From contig CP136061.1 of assembly GCA_032622095.1 (NCBI GenBank), positions 10,307,287 to 10,371,286 on the forward strand: 64,000 nucleotides of DNA, written 5' to 3'. Made by a program: the position numbers and the translations under genes. The stretch comes from Siphonodentalium dalli (lineage: Eukaryota > Mollusca > Scaphopoda > Gadilida > Siphonodentaliidae). The notes under the pieces are model-generated. The model searched no databases. It saw only the letters and a program-made list of their open reading frames with translations, and was not told the origin of the DNA. How positions within the stretch are numbered: position 1 is the first letter of the stretch; each line of letters starts with the position of its first letter. Below are positions 11,305-22,480 of the stretch, in pieces.

Positions 11305-13612
11305 TGTGGTCACTCGGGGTACCTGGCTGATGTTATAACGGCGTAGTTATTCAAAATTTTGATTATACAAAATTTAATTAAAGAAAAAAAAAGTTTAATT
11401 TAGTATTAGTATAGAGCTCAATCTAAAAAAATAAAAAATATAAGTGTTTCAATTGTTTTTTTAAATCGAAATGTTTAAACGATCAATATGTACGCGAAGT
11501 GCACAAATGGGCCGCCCTATAAATTCTCTGGCTTAGATCAAAATGTGCGCGAAGCGCACACATGGACCTCACGCTGGTAAAAATTTAGCCATTACACCAA
11601 ATGACTGATGGTTTAGTAATTTGGCAACATGACTGATTTAGCAGATTGACTGTAACATATACGGGTATGAGAAGGACCTCTATCGCCCATTCATTCGGCT
11701 ACAGCGCCCCTGTTCTACATTATCTGTTGGTGATTTGTTGTACATGTATATATCTGCGCCGAGAAAGAAAAATAATGAACCCCTGGGTGGGGCATAAATA
11801 AGATGATGATTGGCATTTGTAATGGATTATACTATAGTCTTGTTATTTATCCTGATCAAACTCATTAGTGCCCACATACTTCTCTCATGGTTTCACCGGT
11901 ATTTATGCTCGGGTGATAAACAAGCATGCTATGACTTCTTTTATAACCGCCGACATGCATTAGATTGAAAATTGGCGCCGGTTGAAAGAAATTTCAAGGA
12001 AATATCCAATTTGTTTTCGGAAACAAAAATGTCATTAAACTAAATTGAGGAATTAATTTCGGTAATGGACTATTTTATTGACATTCAAGCATTAGTTTAT
12101 TGTAGAGTTATTGCACCTTCTACAAAAGCGAGCTTATTAGATATAGAGTTATTGCCCATTCCTTTCAGCGAGCTAATTAGTGCGCGGTTGCAATAACATA
12201 AGAGCGTTTTCAGAGAATTAACGACATGTAATTAATTAAGAAAAAATGAGGTTTGATAAGAAAACTTCAGATTGAAATAGTACCCCGTGCCATGAAACAG
12301 TAAATTGCACGTGACCGGTAAGTGGCACCCGCTTATTTACTGATACCATAATGCACAGTGACGTATGGGAGCATGCACACCCCGTGTACGTGGTATCGCC
12401 AAACCCGTATAGGTATCGCCAAACCAGACTGAATGGGAAAGTCATTTTCACGTACATGTATTATGATATGGGAATATATTTGTTTCTCATCGTGAACAGA
12501 CAACGAACAACGTATGTGTCCACACGAAGCAAGAGAATTTACCCACTCGCTGTCAGTCAATTCTCCCATGCAGATCAAACCATTTAATAATTTTTTTGCG
12601 AATTTTTTCAATAGTGTTTTTCCTTTTGCTCACACAAATTTTCGAGAACATCAATCCACTTCCAGGCTGCCAAAACAAATGCCGTTATATAGCTGAAACT
12701 GTCAATGAAATATAGGATTAATTGACTCAACAGAATTAAAAAAATCAGTGTCATCCTCAATATGCGCGCGATATGGAGGGACCACTGTCGGTCCAGATAG
12801 ATGTCAAAGTCGCGGACCAAGATGTCACTAAAACCGGATCTTCTGTGCAGTAAATATGCGTATCACTTGAGGAGTCCTTCGCGTGTTTTTATGTGTATCT
12901 GAGACTAATCAATTGGACTGCGAATATCATCTGAAATATGAATCCATAACATGTTCGAAATATTGTGTACATATCTATTATGAATGGATTTTAATTGAAA
13001 TTAATTGAACATCCATCTCAGCATTCAAATTTGCGATTTCAAAAAGGTGAATGAATGATAACGTGATGCCTTGATCACACGCAAGTGAATGCTGTCGTTC
13101 GCATGCATGCATGCAGCTAACCGGATATTCGATTAGTATTAACATACTTGGGGTTTGTATAAAGATCACACATGCAGGACGAAACGCTACGAAGTATCAA
13201 CGATTTGTTATAATCATGTTATTTTACAGACTTCCCACCCACTCGATAATAAAACCGAATCTTCTTATCGAATATAGAGATATCGTATAGCTACAAATTA
13301 TACAATGTCTGGCTTTTTCAAAAGTCATCAGATAATATTGTGACGATTCTATTTTAACCCTAAACATCCATACACATATGATCACAATGTGTGGCACACT
13401 TGTGTGCCTTCTCATCTGGATGTCGATGGGCCTGTCACCTCTTTATTGTGTCTTTATATGTAACATATGTGATCAGCATGGACTTACCAAGCTACAACAC
13501 CACGTATAAACAAAATCAGACTCAGAATGTATTCTCCAATCGCCGGACGTGTTCGGTATGACACAGTATAAATATTAAACCTGCATGGGAGAACTTTATG
13601 ATGCTCTGACCC
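11305..13612. other. 2.3 kb without recognised features
   Basis: AT-rich unique-looking DNA. A short near-duplication lies at about 11487-11565 (gtacgcgaagtgcac / gtgcgcgaagcgcac) and a small doubled motif at about 12396-12426 (gtatcgccaaacc). No exon with RENBP similarity, no RNA gene and no long frame was found. It would lie in the last RENBP intron, or beyond it. Confidence 0.5.
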
Positions 13613-13929
13613 GTTTTGACAGGGAACTTTATAACAGTGAACAACCAAGGCAGGGAATATATATCTTTGTCAATACTTGTTCCTCGATAATCTACTTCGC
13701 AGTGTGCATGCAGTGGTCCCAGGTCGAGATTGCATATTTTTTTGTTACTTTAAATGTGTGAGCCGATATCGCAATAAACATTGAAAAAAAAATAAAAAAA
13801 TTAATTTGTGCAACTTCGCCCTGGAACCTTCACATACAGTGAAATACATTATTAAGGAACATATATTGACTAAGAAATATATTACCTGCACTAATGTTGT
13901 TTCAATGTTATAAACTTCCCTGTCAAAAC
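13613..13929. mobile_element. Foldback element, about 317 bp
   Basis: The outer 23 bp gttttgacagggaactttat.. (13613) and its inverse ending ccctgtcaaaac (13929) match almost perfectly. Homology continues inward over most of each half (gtcaatacttgttcc / ggaacatatattgac; tcccaggtcgagattgca / tgcaacttcgccctgga), so nearly the whole element is one imperfect palindrome with its centre near 13771. No coding capacity. The 32-bp minisatellite begins within 10 bp of its right end. Confidence 0.8.
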
Positions 13930-13937
13930 ATCAAAGA

Positions 13938-14825
13938 GTTCCTATGGTCCGGGGGCGGGAGAATTTAGTGTTCCTATGGTCCGGGTGCGGGCGAATTTAG
14001 TGTTTCTATGGTCCGGGGGCGGGCGAATTTAGTGTATGGTCCGGGGGCGGGCGAATCTAGTGTATGGTCCGGGGCGGGCAAATCTAGTGTTCCTATGGTC
14101 CGGGGGCGGGCGAATTTAGTGTTCCTATGGTCCGGGGGCGGGCGAATTTAGTGCTCATGTGGTCCGGGGGCGGGCGAACTTAGTGTTCCTATGGTCCGGG
14201 GGCGGGCGAATTTAGTGTTCCTACGGTCCGGGACGGGCGAATTTAGTGTTCCCATGGTCCGGGGGCGGGCGAATTTAGTGTTTCTATGGTCCGGGGGCGG
14301 GCGAATATAGTGTTCCCATGGTCCGGGCGGGCGAATTTAGTGTTCCTGCGGTCCGGGGGCGGGCGAATCTAGTGTTCCTGCGGTCCGGGGGCGGGCGAGT
14401 TTAGTACTCCTACGGTCCGGGGGCGGGCGAATCTAGTGTTCCTACGGCCCGGGGGCGGGCGAATTTTGTGTTCCCACGGTCCGGGGGCGGGCGAATTTAG
14501 TGTTCCCACGGTCCGGGGGCGGGCGAATTCAGTGTTCCTATGGTCCGGGGGCGGGCGAATTCAGTGTTCCTATGTTCCGGGGGCCGGCGAATTTAGTGTT
14601 CCTGTGGTTCGGGGGCGGGCGAATTTAGTGTTCCTATGGTCCGGGGCGGGCGAATTTAGTGTTCCTATGGTCCGGGGGCGGGCGAATTTAGTGTTCCTAT
14701 GGTCCGGTGGGCGGCGGGCGAATTTAGTGTTCCTATGGTCCGGGGGCGGGCGAATTTAGTGTTCCTATGGTCCGGGGGCGGGCGAATTTAGTGTTCCTAT
14801 GGTCCGGGGCGGGCGAATTTAGTGT
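13938..14825. repeat. G-rich 32-bp minisatellite, about 28 units
   Basis: The unit is built on tatggtccgggggcgggcga followed by atttagtgttcc. It is strongly G-rich on the plus strand, in sharp contrast to the AT-rich surroundings. Units vary by single bases and by 1-5 bp length changes in the G run. Each unit carries two runs of three or more G. It lies in the RENBP intron after exon 15285-15533 or beyond. Confidence 0.95.
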
Positions 14826-14954
14826 AAACATATTTTATTCCAATCAAAATATAACATATAAACATTTGACAGACATTTAACAGGAGTATAGAGTAGTACA
14901 AATATTCGACTGATTGGAAAGGGGATTAAACAAAAAGCCCAAGGGCTTTTATTA

Positions 14955-15040
14955 AGTTTGCTCCCCTTGTACGGGGTAGCTTCACTAAATTCACCCTCTG
15001 TGGACCTCATCCTCGAATGACAGGCACACTATTTCTATAA
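14955..15040. mobile_element. Family B right-arm fragment
   Basis: gtagcttcactaaattcacc, ggacctcatcctcg and aggcacactatttc match the right half of the family B element at 7973-8210. Between this and the exon at 15285 is unremarkable DNA with a cluster of ttggcaaa/tttggcaa motifs at 15105-15180. Confidence 0.65.
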
Positions 15041-15284
15041 CCGGATCGCTTCTTTTGAATTCTCTGCATCTGAGTACTCACAAACAGGGTTCGCGCTGCC
15101 ACTTGCCAAATTTGCCAATGGCAAAAATAATTCACATTTGGCAAAAAATATTTTCATTTGGCAAAAGTTTTGGCAAGTCACTTTTTAATTCCTCAATAAA
15201 GTTGAAAAATATCGGTCAATCAATAGTCCATTGTACAGGTATACTATACAGTTGAGGTTGTATATCTATTTAATTCATACGTAC

Positions 15285-15533
15285 CATGATATGACTCTGT
15301 AATTCCTTGACGCACCAATCGGCCACACGGTTGAATTTGGCTGTAGGGAGTGGTTCTTTTGTAAGCGTAGGGTAGTCCGCCATCGATTCTAGTTGGTTTA
15401 TAACACACAGCACCATCATGGGGTATCCGAACTGTTTGAATTCAGTCGTTCCTTCCATGGGCGTCGCTTTAATGGCGTCGTCGTTTTCCATCACCCAATA
15501 AACAATCTTATCAAACATCTCTAATGCTTCCAC
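15285..15533 (-). CDS. RENBP exon (fourth seen), central region
   Basis: N-acylglucosamine 2-epimerase, also called renin-binding protein, interconverts GlcNAc and ManNAc in the cytosol and has an (alpha/alpha)6-barrel fold. This 249-bp exon is 83 codons in phase 0. It opens EALEMFDKIVYWV after one Val codon, against EAVEMMDQIVHWV in human RENBP (recalled from memory), followed by GYPMMVLCVINQLESM and VADWCVKELQSHIM, matching the PMMLL...QL and DWC...LQH positions. The acceptor is tttattccag|GTGGAA and the donor ATG|gtacgta. It joins in frame to exon 32035-32201. An insertion of about 8 residues relative to human lies around LTKEPLPT. The catalytic His region should be in later exons, which I could not find. 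Intronic copies of the acceptor and first codons follow on its upstream side. Confidence 0.88.
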
Positions 15534-15888
15534 CTGGAATAAAAATCGAACTACCCTTAGGGAGCCTCACACAGACGACACAATCTGGTAAATTTATGGG
15601 GACCCCTGCAGGATAATTGTAACAATCTAATCAAACATCGATAATGCTTCCACCTGGAATAAAAAACGAACTACCCTTAGGGAGCCTCACACAGACGACA
15701 CAATCTGGTAAATTTAAGGGGACCCCTGCAGGATAATGGTAACAATCTTATCAAACATCGATAATGCTTCCATCTGGAATAAAAAACGAACTACCCTTAG
15801 GGAGCCTCACACAGACGACACAATCTGGTAAATTTATGGGGACCCCTGCAGGATAATGGTAACAATCTTATCAAACATCGATAATGCC
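15501..15888. repeat. 120-bp tandem repeat containing the RENBP exon start
   Basis: Units begin at 15501, 15621, 15741 and 15861, exactly 120 bp apart. Each has aacaatcttatcaaacatc and aatgcttccacctggaat. On the minus strand this is the RENBP splice acceptor ttattccag plus the first codons (VEALxMFDKIV), after which the copies diverge to aggataatggtaac. Only the 15501 unit continues into the real exon. The other part of the unit carries ccttagggagcctcacacag and cagacgacac, the core of dispersed repeat D. Confidence 0.9.
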
Positions 15889-16479
15889 TGGATTATTACT
15901 GGTTCGCGATTTTCAAGATGGCCGATGGTTCCATATGGTCCGATTCCTAGCTTTTTATCCAACCCACCGGTAAAAGCGGGTAAAAGGTCAAAGTTGAGAA
16001 GTAGCATCCATTTGTAAACATTCGACAGCTGAGTGCGAGAATTTTTTATTAACATTGTATTGCTTAATTTCATTTATTCTGAGTGCAACTACGTGTTTAA
16101 GAATTGTTTTGTGGCCATGTCATCTATATAGTTAGGATCTGGTGACGATGCAGACATTCAGATGCCCTTTTTTGTCAACGAACTTCCCATAAGTTACTGA
16201 TAAATAGTGAGTTCTTGCGTTAAACAAATAACGCAAAAACATACGTGATACATCCAATCCATCTACTGTGCGAAACCTACGTATTGTACGTATCCATGGT
16301 GAGTGTTTAATTAGTTTTATGAAGTTCTCGCACCTGCGATTCGGTAACGACCTGTTGCCATTTTATTTTGGGAATTCCCAGACTGGAGTCATATGCTAAA
16401 AATAGATGCTACTTGTTAACTTTGACCTCCGGAGACCAAATGGCGGATTCACCGCGAGTAAGTGATATCACTTATAAAA
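15889..16479. other. Unassigned intronic stretch
   Basis: Borders the last 120-bp unit. Contains the short minus-strand frame around 15900-16073 (GPYGTIGHLENREPV), which has no family resemblance I recognise. No array or inverted repeat seen. Confidence 0.4.
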
Positions 16480-16985
16480 AACGAACTACCCTTAGGGAGC
16501 CTCACACAGACGACAATATCTGGTAAATTTATGGGGACCCCTGCAGGATAATGGTAACAATCTAATCAAACATCTCTAATGCTTCCACCTGGAATAAAAA
16601 ACGAACTACCCTTAGGGAGCCTCACACAGACGACACAATCCGGTAAATTTATGGGGACCCCTGCAGGATAATGGTAACAATCTAATCAAACATCGATAAT
16701 GACTGGATTAAAAGCAACTATACCCTTTGATGGCCTCACACAGACAGGAGCAGATGACACTCAGAAATACAACCTCGTACATGTATGCTCCCTGTAGGCT
16801 AATAAACAATCTTATAAAACATCTCTAATGCTTCCAACTGGAACCAAAGCAACTACCCTTAGACGGCCTCACGATACGCGAGCAGACGACACTCTGAAAT
16901 ACAAGCTGGTACATTTATGGGGCTCCCTGCAGGATAATGGGAACAATCTTATCACATACATGTAACGCCTCCACTTGAAACAAAA
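16480..16985. repeat. Further copies of the acceptor-bearing repeat
   Basis: aacaatctaatcaaacatc occurs at 16557 and 16677 (again 120 bp apart). More diverged copies are at 16805 (aacaatcttataaaacatc) and 16942. The first two pairs carry the same ccttagggagcctcacacag block as 15501-15888. The latter two merge into repeat D. Confidence 0.85.
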
Positions 16986-17162
16986 GCAAATATTTACATA
17001 TCCTGTGGTTTTTCCACTAATTAACTCTGTTTCGATGGTTGATCGATTGTCAATTGGTCATGTGTGTTATATCCCAATAAAACGAAATGACGTCACATGT
17101 TGTTGACCCAAATAATTTTTAAAGGTGCACTTTTAGGCTAATCAATCGGTAATTGAGATGTA
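16735..17162 (+). mobile_element. Dispersed repeat D, left copy
   Basis: About 430 bp whose inverse lies at 21190-21440. It includes ggcctcac..gagcagacgacactc, tacatttatggggctccctg, catatcctgtggttttt, gttgatcgattgtcaattgg and taaaacgaaatgacgtcac. A third, partial plus-strand copy is at 22236-22420. It is non-coding. The two opposed copies could be the ends of a 4.7-kb unit or independent insertions. Confidence 0.75.
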
Positions 17163-17165
17163 TGT

Positions 17166-17300
17166 TATTATTAGATAGATAGATAGATAGATCTTTATTT
17201 GCACAATAATATACAATTCATTAACAGAATAATCAGAATATTAAGCAAAATTATATTATTGCACAGGAGCAGCATGACCTAGCTGGCCGTCTTCCTGTTG
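17166..17300 (-). mobile_element. Retroposon 3' tail (LINE/SINE), minus strand
   Basis: The tetranucleotide (taga)n at 17173-17192 is followed by tctttatttgcacaataat, i.e. on the minus strand an AATAAA-like signal followed by a (tcta)n tail, as at the 3' ends of CR1/L2-type retroposons. The body, ggagcagcatgacctagctg, is too short to classify. Confidence 0.5.
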
Positions 17301-18147
17301 CCCCTGAATAATAAGTGCAATATGAACATATGACGGCGTATTTACAATTTCACACAGACTATTTTGTATTTGGATGGCCGGTTGGTGCCTACTTTAATAT
17401 TTTATGTGGTCGTTTTAATCCAGAATGGGTTGAATTTTGAACAATGCTGTACTATAATAGAGATTTTGGACAAGTTTAAGAGATTGAAACAAAACTAGTG
17501 ATGTTGTTGCGACAGTCCTGTGTCACATTCGCCGACAACACCGTGCATGTGGCACAGGGCTATCTGGAATGTTCAGGGTGATAACTGGAGTGCACAATAT
17601 TATTATTATGAGTCTGGAGTATTTTTGGGGATTTCCTTAAAATTTTACCTCAGTGTCACCCAACCACAACATCTATCAGGGAAGCGATGTATCATATCAG
17701 GCGATTTGGAATGCATTTACAGTGGTAGATTCGTCACATATCTAAAAAATAGTGCTATAAACATTGTCACACTGCATACATTCAATGCACAAATTATTAT
17801 TAGCGACATAGAACTAACGCTTGCTGGTGGTAATAGATACACACCCCCCCCCCCCAAAATACTTCAGACTCAGTATTGTGTAGCTGTCGAGTATGTGTTT
17901 TAAGGTGAACTGGGTTCACCCATGCAGTGAGCCAAACTGCGAAACACATTATCACTCAATAAAACACACCCATACTACATCCATACCTCAAACACCCGCC
18001 CTGTCTTTGAGTGTAAACATACTTATTTCCGATGAGTGCCTTCCATATAAATAAAGACCACAATATAATGCGAATCAAGGAGGAAGCGGATTATCAGAGT
18101 GCTATTTATATCACATGCACCGCGTAATCAAACGTATTGATCTGCAC
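17301..18147. other. Unassigned intronic stretch
   Basis: Contains a 127-codon plus frame at 17520-17903 (start MSHSPTTPCMWHRAIW) with no recognisable domain, and a run of 12 C at 17844-17855 inside that frame that argues against coding. Nothing else seen. Confidence 0.4.
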
Positions 18148-18214
18148 CTATAACTATAATATATACTGATCTGGCTGCACATATAACTATAATATATACT
18201 GATCTGGCTGCACC

Positions 18215-19097
18215 TACACCCTAAATCTAGTTGGATAAGAAGTTACCCAACAGCCAATCAACCGTTGTATGCCCACAGCACCTATCTACGTTGTGTGAAA
18301 CGTTGCATGACAATTTTGTTGGATACACTTTTACACAACGTTGCATATATATTTACTACCAACGGTTGTATGTTAATTATACAACGTGTTGGATGAAATT
18401 TCACACAACACTCAATCAACGTTAATTGCCCACAGCTCCTATCTACGTTTATTGAACTGTTGGGTGTTGGGTAGAGTTGGGTGACATTTGTTGATTGGAA
18501 AGTTTACCCAACGTTGATTGGAAAGTAAAATGGGGCAAGACGTCGTGGATAGCTTTGCCGGTATAGTATACCTTTGTTATAATTATTCTTTGTACGATAC
18601 ACTGATTATGTAGGCTTTATTTGTTGAGTGTATGAGTGTACCACTTTAGTCAAATTAGTGCCGTCAGCAGTTGTGTAAATTTGTTTAACTTCAAAATTTG
18701 GCAAATATAAATAAATATACACTCAATACTTAAAGCCTAAATAATCAGTGTTTCGTACAAAGAATAATTATAACAAAGGTATACTATACCGACAAAGCTA
18801 TCCACGACGTCTTGCCCCATTTTCCAGGCGCTCGGGAGTTTTTTCACGCAGTCGTCCATCTTGTTTTGAACTATTTGGAGCCAAAAACTCGCATGCTCAC
18901 CCGCACCGGAAACGCGCTGCTATTGGATGACCTGGTCACGTGGCGGTTTTATCCAATGTGGTATGAAAGTAATACCACAGAAGACAGTTCACGCAATCAG
19001 TTGTGTACATCGTACTAAATTGTTGGATAATAAGTTTACAACAAATTCGCAACGTACGAGTTGTATACCAGGTTCATCCAACTAGATATAGGGTGTA
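18215..19097. mobile_element. Non-autonomous TIR element, 883 bp, with nested foldback
   Basis: Termini tacaccctaaatctagttgg (18215) and ccaactagatatagggtgta (to 19097) are inverted repeats of about 24 bp with two differences. Inside are several acccaacgtt/acaacgtt motifs in both orientations, like those of the 49-bp array at 32348-36359. There is no coding frame of note. A separate foldback (18527-18824) lies within it. Confidence 0.75.
18527..18824. mobile_element. Foldback nested inside the 883-bp element
   Basis: Arms of about 105 bp: aaaatggggcaagacgtcgt at 18527 pairs with acgacgtcttgccccatttt ending 18824. Homology continues through ggtatagtatacctttgtta and attattctttgtacga with few mismatches. 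The centre (about 18635-18715) is unpaired. No gene. Confidence 0.85.
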
Positions 19098-19165
19098 TAA
19101 CTATAATATATACTGATCTGGCTGCACGTATAGCTATAATATATACTGATCTCGCTGCTAAATAC

Positions 19166-20689
19166 ACTTTGTTGTTGATGACGACGCCATAACTAAAGAC
19201 ACACGCTTGTGTAAATTCATTGCATGTACATGTAATTCATATCATTTTGGAGTAATTTCATCCAAAACAAATCCAGTAGTTTTGGAATTTTAAGGGACGG
19301 GCGGCCCTCGTTGTAGGTTATAATTTAGAAATAACATGATCAAATTATGACAATTTCCTCAATAATATACTAATAGTATAGCATAATGATAATATGAATG
19401 CGAAATTATTCACAAAACACGTTTTGTGTCCGAGAAACTACAGGTCGACTATTGTTTAGTTTCTCGCAAAAAGCGCAGTAGATTGTTTATAAGATGAGTC
19501 ACGATATTGCGTCATTTCCTTATTTAGATTCGCGCGCTTAACGTCGGTTGTAAAACCCATAATTTGGTGCGCTTACAACTTATAACACACAATACGATTC
19601 GTCGTAATAATCCTTATTTAGTAAGTACGATCATTAGGAGAAAATACAAACTGGATTGAAAAATATTCATCTCTTTGCGAGAACAATTATATTATGTACA
19701 CGTTGTCATAGTTCCGAAAGTTTTTCTATAAATAATCGTATCGTAACTGTATTGATGTTGTGTTTACATAACCAAGGGTATACAAACGTGACAATAACAT
19801 GCAATCTATGCGATATTTATTATTAATATCAGAACAACGTCTGTCTATTATAAAATATTCTTTCTGAAACTTTACGCTGAAAATTGGATATACGAAATTC
19901 GCACAATTACGTCCCTGCGGATATATAGATATAGCACACATAACACGTAAGCTGTACCAAGTCTCCTCGGTCAACACCAGCTTGGGATATCGGTTGGGTT
20001 GATGCTGTTTCAGACCGAGTCCCATCCTGTTAATCTCCTAGAAGAGAATTTCACTGAAAAGACGTACTATTATATAGATTTACAAATGGAGCCGGGGCAT
20101 TGACACGAACCCCCGAATGAGATTAATCAAATGACATGTCCGCGTTTAAAGGTACGGTTGGCCTTGGCGGTGGGTGTCCTGTAAAAATATTTCCACCCGT
20201 CAAAAACCGCCACAAACAGAAAGAACATAAAAATGTAGACAGACTTTGTCCGTATACAAATAAGAAATATCGCATAAACAGTATGTTATTGTCATTTGTT
20301 TGACCATTGTTATGTAAACAAACGCATAAAAAGTAACTTTTCTGGTGTTTGTTTATATTATGATTGTAAACATAAAGAGCGTTCTTTGTTGGTGAATTCC
20401 TGATATGGAACAAATAAAGAGCGTTTATGTCATTTGTGTGTGATTAGCCAGTAACACTGTGCTGTCTTCTGTAAAACAACCAGGCTCTTGCTTAGGTAAA
20501 ATATAGTAGGTCTTTATGATAACATGCTGTTTACGCGATAGTCATGGTATATATGAACGAAACTGTATGCATTTTAATGTTTTTCTGTTTACGGTGATTG
20601 GAACAAATATGAATATTGTCGACAACTAAGGCCTCACGTGCCTTTAAACCATCTTCAAAATGATATATCATACCGTGAGAGAACAGGGT
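19166..20689. other. 1.5 kb intronic, no gene recognised
   Basis: The minus-strand segment about 19955-20030 (gggactcgg..caacccaaccgatatcccaa) is homologous to the plus-strand segment 21712-21770 (gggactcggcaacccaaccg), an old inverted duplication. Short minus frames here have no recognisable motifs. Confidence 0.5.
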
Positions 20690-20932
20690 ATAGTAACGAT
20701 ATGACCGTTTAATGTATTGTTTACATGCATTTATTTCTGATAGCGCGACATATCGAAATTCTTAGAAAAACAAGGATTCATAACTTTATTGATAAATTTT
20801 GTTCTTTTGACATTTAACGCACTTCTGATATTATATGCATGTTTGGTATCACCATGTTTTTTGGAAATGCTGCCCTCTATGCCCATATATAAGCAAAGCT
20901 TCCATTTGACCTAATCAGAAGACATACATGCA
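20690..20932 (+). repeat. Old direct duplication, copy 1
   Basis: Shares, in order, cgtttaat.tattgttta, tgatagcgcgacatat, ttctta/ctggaaaacaa, ttgacattyaacg and gcaaagcttccatttgac with 21440-21665. Divergence is roughly one base in four with indels. Copy 1 ends in the 26-bp array. Confidence 0.75.
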
Positions 20933-21140
20933 AGATAACTCCCGCCCACCAGACTGGAAGATAACTCCCGCCCACCAGACTGGAAGATAACTCCCGCCCA
21001 CCAGACTGGAAGATAACTCCCGCCCACCAGACTGGAAGATAACTCCCGCCCACCAGACTGGAAGATAACTCCCGCCCACCAGACTGGAAGATAACTCCCG
21101 CCCACCAGACTGGAAGATAACTCCCGCCCACCAGACTGGA
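20933..21140. repeat. 26-bp minisatellite, 8 units
   Basis: Eight near-perfect units of agataactcccgcccaccag followed by actgga, exactly 208 bp. The 21440-21690 paralogue holds a single related unit (taacttccgcccacgattct), suggesting the array expanded after the duplication. Open frames across it are in all phases and not coding. Confidence 0.95.
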
Positions 21141-21189
21141 AGCAAAGTATAGAAGAGTAGGATGACAGGAAGTCAACTTATTATAACAT

Positions 21190-21440
21190 ACATGTGAATT
21201 ACCGATCGATTAGCCTAAAATTGCACCTTTAAATGGTATTCGTGTCAACAATATGTGACGTCATTTCGTTTTATTGGGATATATATAACACTCATATATG
21301 ACCAAATTGACAATTGATCAACCATCGGAACAGAGTTAATGTGTGTAAAAACGGGATATGTAAGCCCCATAAATGTGTCGTCTGCTCACGTCTAATAAGT
21401 GAGGCCCTTAAAGGGTAATTGCTTTTACCGTGGTAGAAAA
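21190..21440 (-). mobile_element. Dispersed repeat D, inverted copy
   Basis: Reverse complement of 16880-17162: attaccgatcgattagccta, gtgacgtcatttcgttttat, caattgatcaaccatcgg, gtcgtctgctcacg. Divergence is moderate. Confidence 0.8.
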
Positions 21441-21690
21441 ATGTAAAGTGATGATACATATACGATCGTTTAATCTATTGTTTAGACTTTAGATACATTT
21501 TCTGATAGCGCGACAAATATATAAATTCTCTGGAAAACAATGCTTTGTTAACTTATAAAGCCCATTGCTTTGACATTCAACGGACCTCTGCGTAAGGCTG
21601 GACTCTATGTTTATATGTGCAAAGCGTCCATTTGACAACATCCGAAGATATATATACATACAAGCAATATAACTTCCGCCCACGATTCTG
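21440..21690 (+). repeat. Old direct duplication, copy 2
   Basis: Paralogue of 20690-20932 with one 26-bp-like unit at its end, followed by the 21712-21770 segment inverted relative to 19955-20030. Confidence 0.75.
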
Positions 21691-21699
21691 GGCATACTT

Positions 21700-22480
21700 T
21701 CCGTTAAATAACCGGGACGGGACTCGGCAACCCAACCGATATCGCAAAATGTTGTGGACCAAGAAGACTTTGTCTTTGTTTTTCAATATCCGTTACATGT
21801 AAATGTTTTAATTTAGATGAGAGAATAAAGCATATTATATGCGCTTTTTAACTGCAAAAAAAGAAAAAAGAAAAGAAGACTATATGTCTAACATTCTAAC
21901 ATAAGCGGATATATAAGAACACAGCAGGTGATACAAACGATTTATTGCGTCACCAGACATGACTAATTTAATTAACACAAGAGAGACTACCAGACGCACC
22001 AAAAGACAGCATGTTCATACACGACCAATTTACTCAAGTGGATTGATAGAAATCCGCGTGAAGATTCAGACACCTTGATCTGAGGGGATCATGATTGTGA
22101 AGACGATGAGGTCAAGTGGCGCCCTACATTCCCTTTAGAAAGGCACAATACGGCAGTGTTAACAAATTACTCCGAGCTAACGCACTAACCAAGTGGAGAG
22201 ATACAATGCGTGGCAATGTTAAAAACAAACCACCCACAGGGAGCCTCAGACAGACGTGAGCAGACGACACTCAGAAATACAAGCTCCACATGTATGGGGC
22301 TCATTGTAGGATAATGGTAACAATCTTATCAAATATATCTAACGTTTCCCACTGGAACAAAGCAACCATTTTCATACCCCGTGGCACTGTTAACAAATCG
22401 GCACAAGGGTAACGCATTAACCCGTCTTATACTAAACACTCATTGACGAGTAGTTCTCGTAGGGAATATTCAGATAATAT
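21700..22480. other. Intronic stretch with a partial repeat D copy
   Basis: 22236-22420 repeats the D pattern (gggagcctcagacagacgtg, agcagacgacactcagaaat, taacaatcttatcaaatata). Two similar phrases ggcagtgttaacaaat/ggcactgttaacaaat lie at 22151 and 22382. The rest is unremarkable. Confidence 0.55.

Larger units (their letters stand above)
18148..19165. repeat. 33-bp repeat split by an insertion
   Basis: The unit ataactataatatatactg followed by atctggctgcac occurs twice at about 18148-18214 and twice more at about 19098-19165. The element 18215-19097 sits exactly between, so it appears to have landed in a four-copy (or two-copy, then duplicated) minisatellite. Confidence 0.8.

Noticed and set aside
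15834-16073. Minus frame with GPYGTIGHLENREPV as a possible RENBP exon
   Set aside because: It does not align to the epimerase, and its end is the decoy copy of the true exon start; the real exons join without it.
17520-17903. 127-codon plus frame
   Set aside because: No recognisable motif; contains a homopolymer C run; no relation to neighbouring exons.
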